From Bacillota bacterium (GTDB lineage: Bacteria > Bacillota > Clostridia > Lachnospirales > Lachnospiraceae), in contig JAEZNB010000069.1 of the NCBI GenBank assembly GCA_023441965.1, positions 1-14,517 of the forward strand: a DNA stretch of 14,517 bases. Reading direction: 5' to 3'. Shown here one piece after another: positions 12,804-14,517 of the stretch (positions are counted from its first letter, which is position 1; each line of letters opens with the position of its first letter). The notes beneath the pieces are model-generated. The model was not told the DNA's origin and made no database searches. It was given only the letters and a program-made list of their open reading frames with translations. The position numbers and the translations under genes were made by a program.

Positions 12804-14517
12804 TTATTTTATATATCTATCATAGATCGGATCATAGTTGGCAGGTTCTGTGAATATGCTTGTTGTCAGATCCTTCAGGTTACTCTCCACCTTCTTGCCA
12901 TAGAAGTGATGGTCGCAGAAGTCAAGCAGATATACCATATCCTGATCGGTCACCATATGGCCTTCCTTATGAATGTGGATGGCGACATGATCTCCGTAGT
13001 CCAGGAAATCGAAGACTTCCTTGGCTGCCAGATACGTCAGCCACATGGCAGGAGGATTGGTCCAGTCCTCATAGAGGTAGGAGCCGGTGATGAAGAGATA
13101 GCGATCCTCCTCCGCTGTCAGGGCTGCCAGCAGGTGCTGGTCGAAGGGCAGGCTGTTGACATCCTTGAACTGCAGGAATTTATCATTGAACCAGTGCCGC
13201 TCTCCTGAAGATTGCAGACTGCTTAAGGGCTCATTGGCTGTCATCTTATAGGAAGAGGAGGCTCCGATGGTGGAGTAGTCATAGGTCTTACCCTCAGTCT
13301 TATACCGGAAGGCAGCCATACCTCCGGCACCGGAACAGGACGGAGCTGTAACCTTAATTCTCTTCTCAAAGGCACCGGCAACTGCCGTTGCTTTTCCCCA
13401 ACGTGAGACTCCGGTCAGAATCGTATTCTCCGGATTGATGTTCAGCTCCTGACCGGCTCCAAGCTCCAGAGCATCGATGATCTTACTGATACCCCAGGAC
13501 CAGGCCATCAGGGCACCGGTCTGTTTCTGCCAGATGGACCCGTAAGGATATAATTCATAGAAGATACCGCCCCGGGTCATATTATCCGCTGCAATCAGGG
13601 AAGTATCCAGGGTAATCACGGCATAGCCATGTTCATTGGCATATGGAATCTGCGACAGCCAGCCAAAGGCAAAGATAACGGGATATCCGCCTTCCGGTAC
13701 CTTCACTTTAGAGGAATCCGGCAGACTGACCTGAACCGGATAGCTGACCTTCTTCCCGTCCGCTTCCACTTGGATCGTCATACTCTGCCCCTGAATGGAG
13801 TAAGAGACCTTCTCACCGCTTGGCATGACTCCGTACATATAGTACTGATAAAGTTCGGAGATTTCCTGTGCTCTCTTCTCCCAATCCGATGCGCTTCCCA
13901 CCTTGTCTCCGTTAAAGAAGGTAAAGGGATCGGTCAGCTGATCAGAGGAAGGAAGCTGATCTACATTGATAAAGCCGCTGCCATCATCCAGCATCGCAAC
14001 AGCATCTCTCATTTTCTGAAGCACTTTATTATAATCCTCCTGAGTTGCACTTTTGTTCTCAAGGGTTGCCTTCGCCTCTGTAAGAGCATCCGTTAAGAGG
14101 GAAGCATTCACATAACCATCCGGATCAAAGCCCTCTGCATACTTGATATAAGCCTGCAGCATATAAGGGCTGGGTGCCGAAGCAGTATCCTGGCTCTTAC
14201 CGGTCAAAATCAGCTCACCCATCATGGACGGATTCTGCCAGGCGGTTCCGGTCTGATCAAATATATTCACTGTTCCCAGTCTCATGCCTGCACTGCCCGC
14301 ATCATTGATCTGCAGCTCGAAGCCCATCACAGTCAGATTGGCAGGTGCAGCGCTCCAGGTCAGGCTGGTTTCTGCAATATATCCGATTACCTTACCGTCC
14401 GCATCCTTAAGCTCGGAGGTGGCGGTATAGAAACGATTGGAATCCCCTGCATCCGTGGAGGGACTGTTCTCATAGTTTACCCGGTAATGGACATCATCAC
14501 TCTGATAAGAGGAAGCC
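12804..14517 (-). CDS. Modular CE15 glucuronoyl esterase with CBM9-like domain (5' end outside window)
   Basis: The frame stays open to the window edge, so only the last 570 residues are visible and the true start lies beyond 14517; the GTG/ATG near 14327-14330 is internal. Visible order: the C-terminal part of a CBM9-like carbohydrate-binding domain (about 1-105; GFELQINDAG, then a W and a final strand GELILTG); a helical linker (about 110-170) resembling FIVAR-type repeats; then a CE15 domain (about 175-565). CE15 enzymes cleave the ester between 4-O-methyl-glucuronic acid of xylan and lignin alcohols. The nucleophile is S371 in GVSRWGK (the Cys of fungal GCSRxG is Val, as in some bacterial members), the base is H520 in KEGHMVT, and an LPFDQH segment and EDWTNPP are conserved. 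It is presumably secreted. The missing N-terminus may carry further CBMs or a xylanase. Confidence 0.88.
   Translation of the reverse strand, partial: ASSYQSDDVHYRVNYENSPSTDAGDSNRFYTATSELKDADGKVIGYIAETSLTWSAAPANLTVMGFELQINDAGSAGMRLGTVNIFDQTGTAWQNPSMMGELILTGKSQDTASAPSPYMLQAYIKYAEGFDPDGYVNASLLTDALTEAKATLENKSATQEDYNKVLQKMRDAVAMLDDGSGFINVDQLPSSDQLTDPFTFFNGDKVGSASDWEKRAQEISELYQYYMYGVMPSGEKVSYSIQGQSMTIQVEADGKKVSYPVQVSLPDSSKVKVPEGGYPVIFAFGWLSQIPYANEHGYAVITLDTSLIAADNMTRGGIFYELYPYGSIWQKQTGALMAWSWGISKIIDALELGAGQELNINPENTILTGVSRWGKATAVAGAFEKRIKVTAPSCSGAGGMAAFRYKTEGKTYDYSTIGASSSYKMTANEPLSSLQSSGERHWFNDKFLQFKDVNSLPFDQHLLAALTAEEDRYLFITGSYLYEDWTNPPAMWLTYLAAKEVFDFLDYGDHVAIHIHKEGHMVTDQDMVYLLDFCDHHFYGKKVESNLKDLTTSIFTEPANYDPIYDRYIK

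Noticed and set aside
12630..13208. 192-codon plus-strand frame
   Set aside because: It is antisense to the CE15 gene and spans the repeat element; no domain or SD.

Overview
The window reads as chromosome of an anaerobic, endospore-forming Firmicute. Clostridia is well supported and Lachnospiraceae is my best guess. The reasons are a complete GerA-type spore germinant-receptor operon, a full-length single-chain pyruvate:ferredoxin oxidoreductase (anaerobic metabolism), strong AGGAGG-type ribosome binding sites, and part of a secreted modular carbohydrate esterase of the kind found in plant-fibre degraders. The taxonomic call is inference from gene content.

Layout, left to right. (1) 1-117: nested inverted repeats built on a GTGACA(A/T)GGGGACG motif, including a perfect 29-bp palindrome, just past the stop of the next gene. 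(2) 118-1272 (-): membrane-anchored N-acetylmuramoyl-L-alanine amidase with a long low-complexity linker; a good housekeeping-type promoter and a strong SD place its start at 1272 rather than 1338. (3) 1492-3371 (+): a DUF421 (YetF-like) membrane protein followed by a membrane-anchored M23 peptidase, closed by a strong terminator at 3396-3465. A SigE-like promoter precedes the peptidase. (4) 3541-7639 (-): germinant-receptor operon in the order gerA, gerC, small two-helix membrane protein, gerB. Degenerate short tandem repeats lie at the 3' ends of gerC and gerB, and a forespore (SigF-like) promoter candidate lies upstream of gerA. (5) 7886-8152 (-): small soluble protein of unproven family, with an extended -10 promoter and a terminator. 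(6) 8153-8645: mostly featureless gap ending in the nifJ terminator. (7) 8646-12437 (-): nifJ preceded by a 64-residue cysteine-containing protein. (8) 12558-12795: 238-bp inverted-repeat element resembling a MITE. (9) 12804 to the window edge (-): 3' part of a modular enzyme, CBM9-like then helical linker then CE15 glucuronoyl esterase; the 5' end is outside the window.

How it fits together: regions 2-4 look like a spore and cell-wall neighbourhood, with two peptidoglycan hydrolases, a DUF421 protein (a family linked to spore membranes) and a germinant receptor with a probable fourth small subunit. Regions 7-9 are metabolic: oxidative decarboxylation of pyruvate, and cleavage of lignin-glucuronoxylan esters. 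No tRNA, rRNA, CRISPR array or phage gene was recognised. I see no clear undescribed multi-gene system. The most unusual material is non-coding (three repeat families), together with two small proteins tied to well-known complexes.
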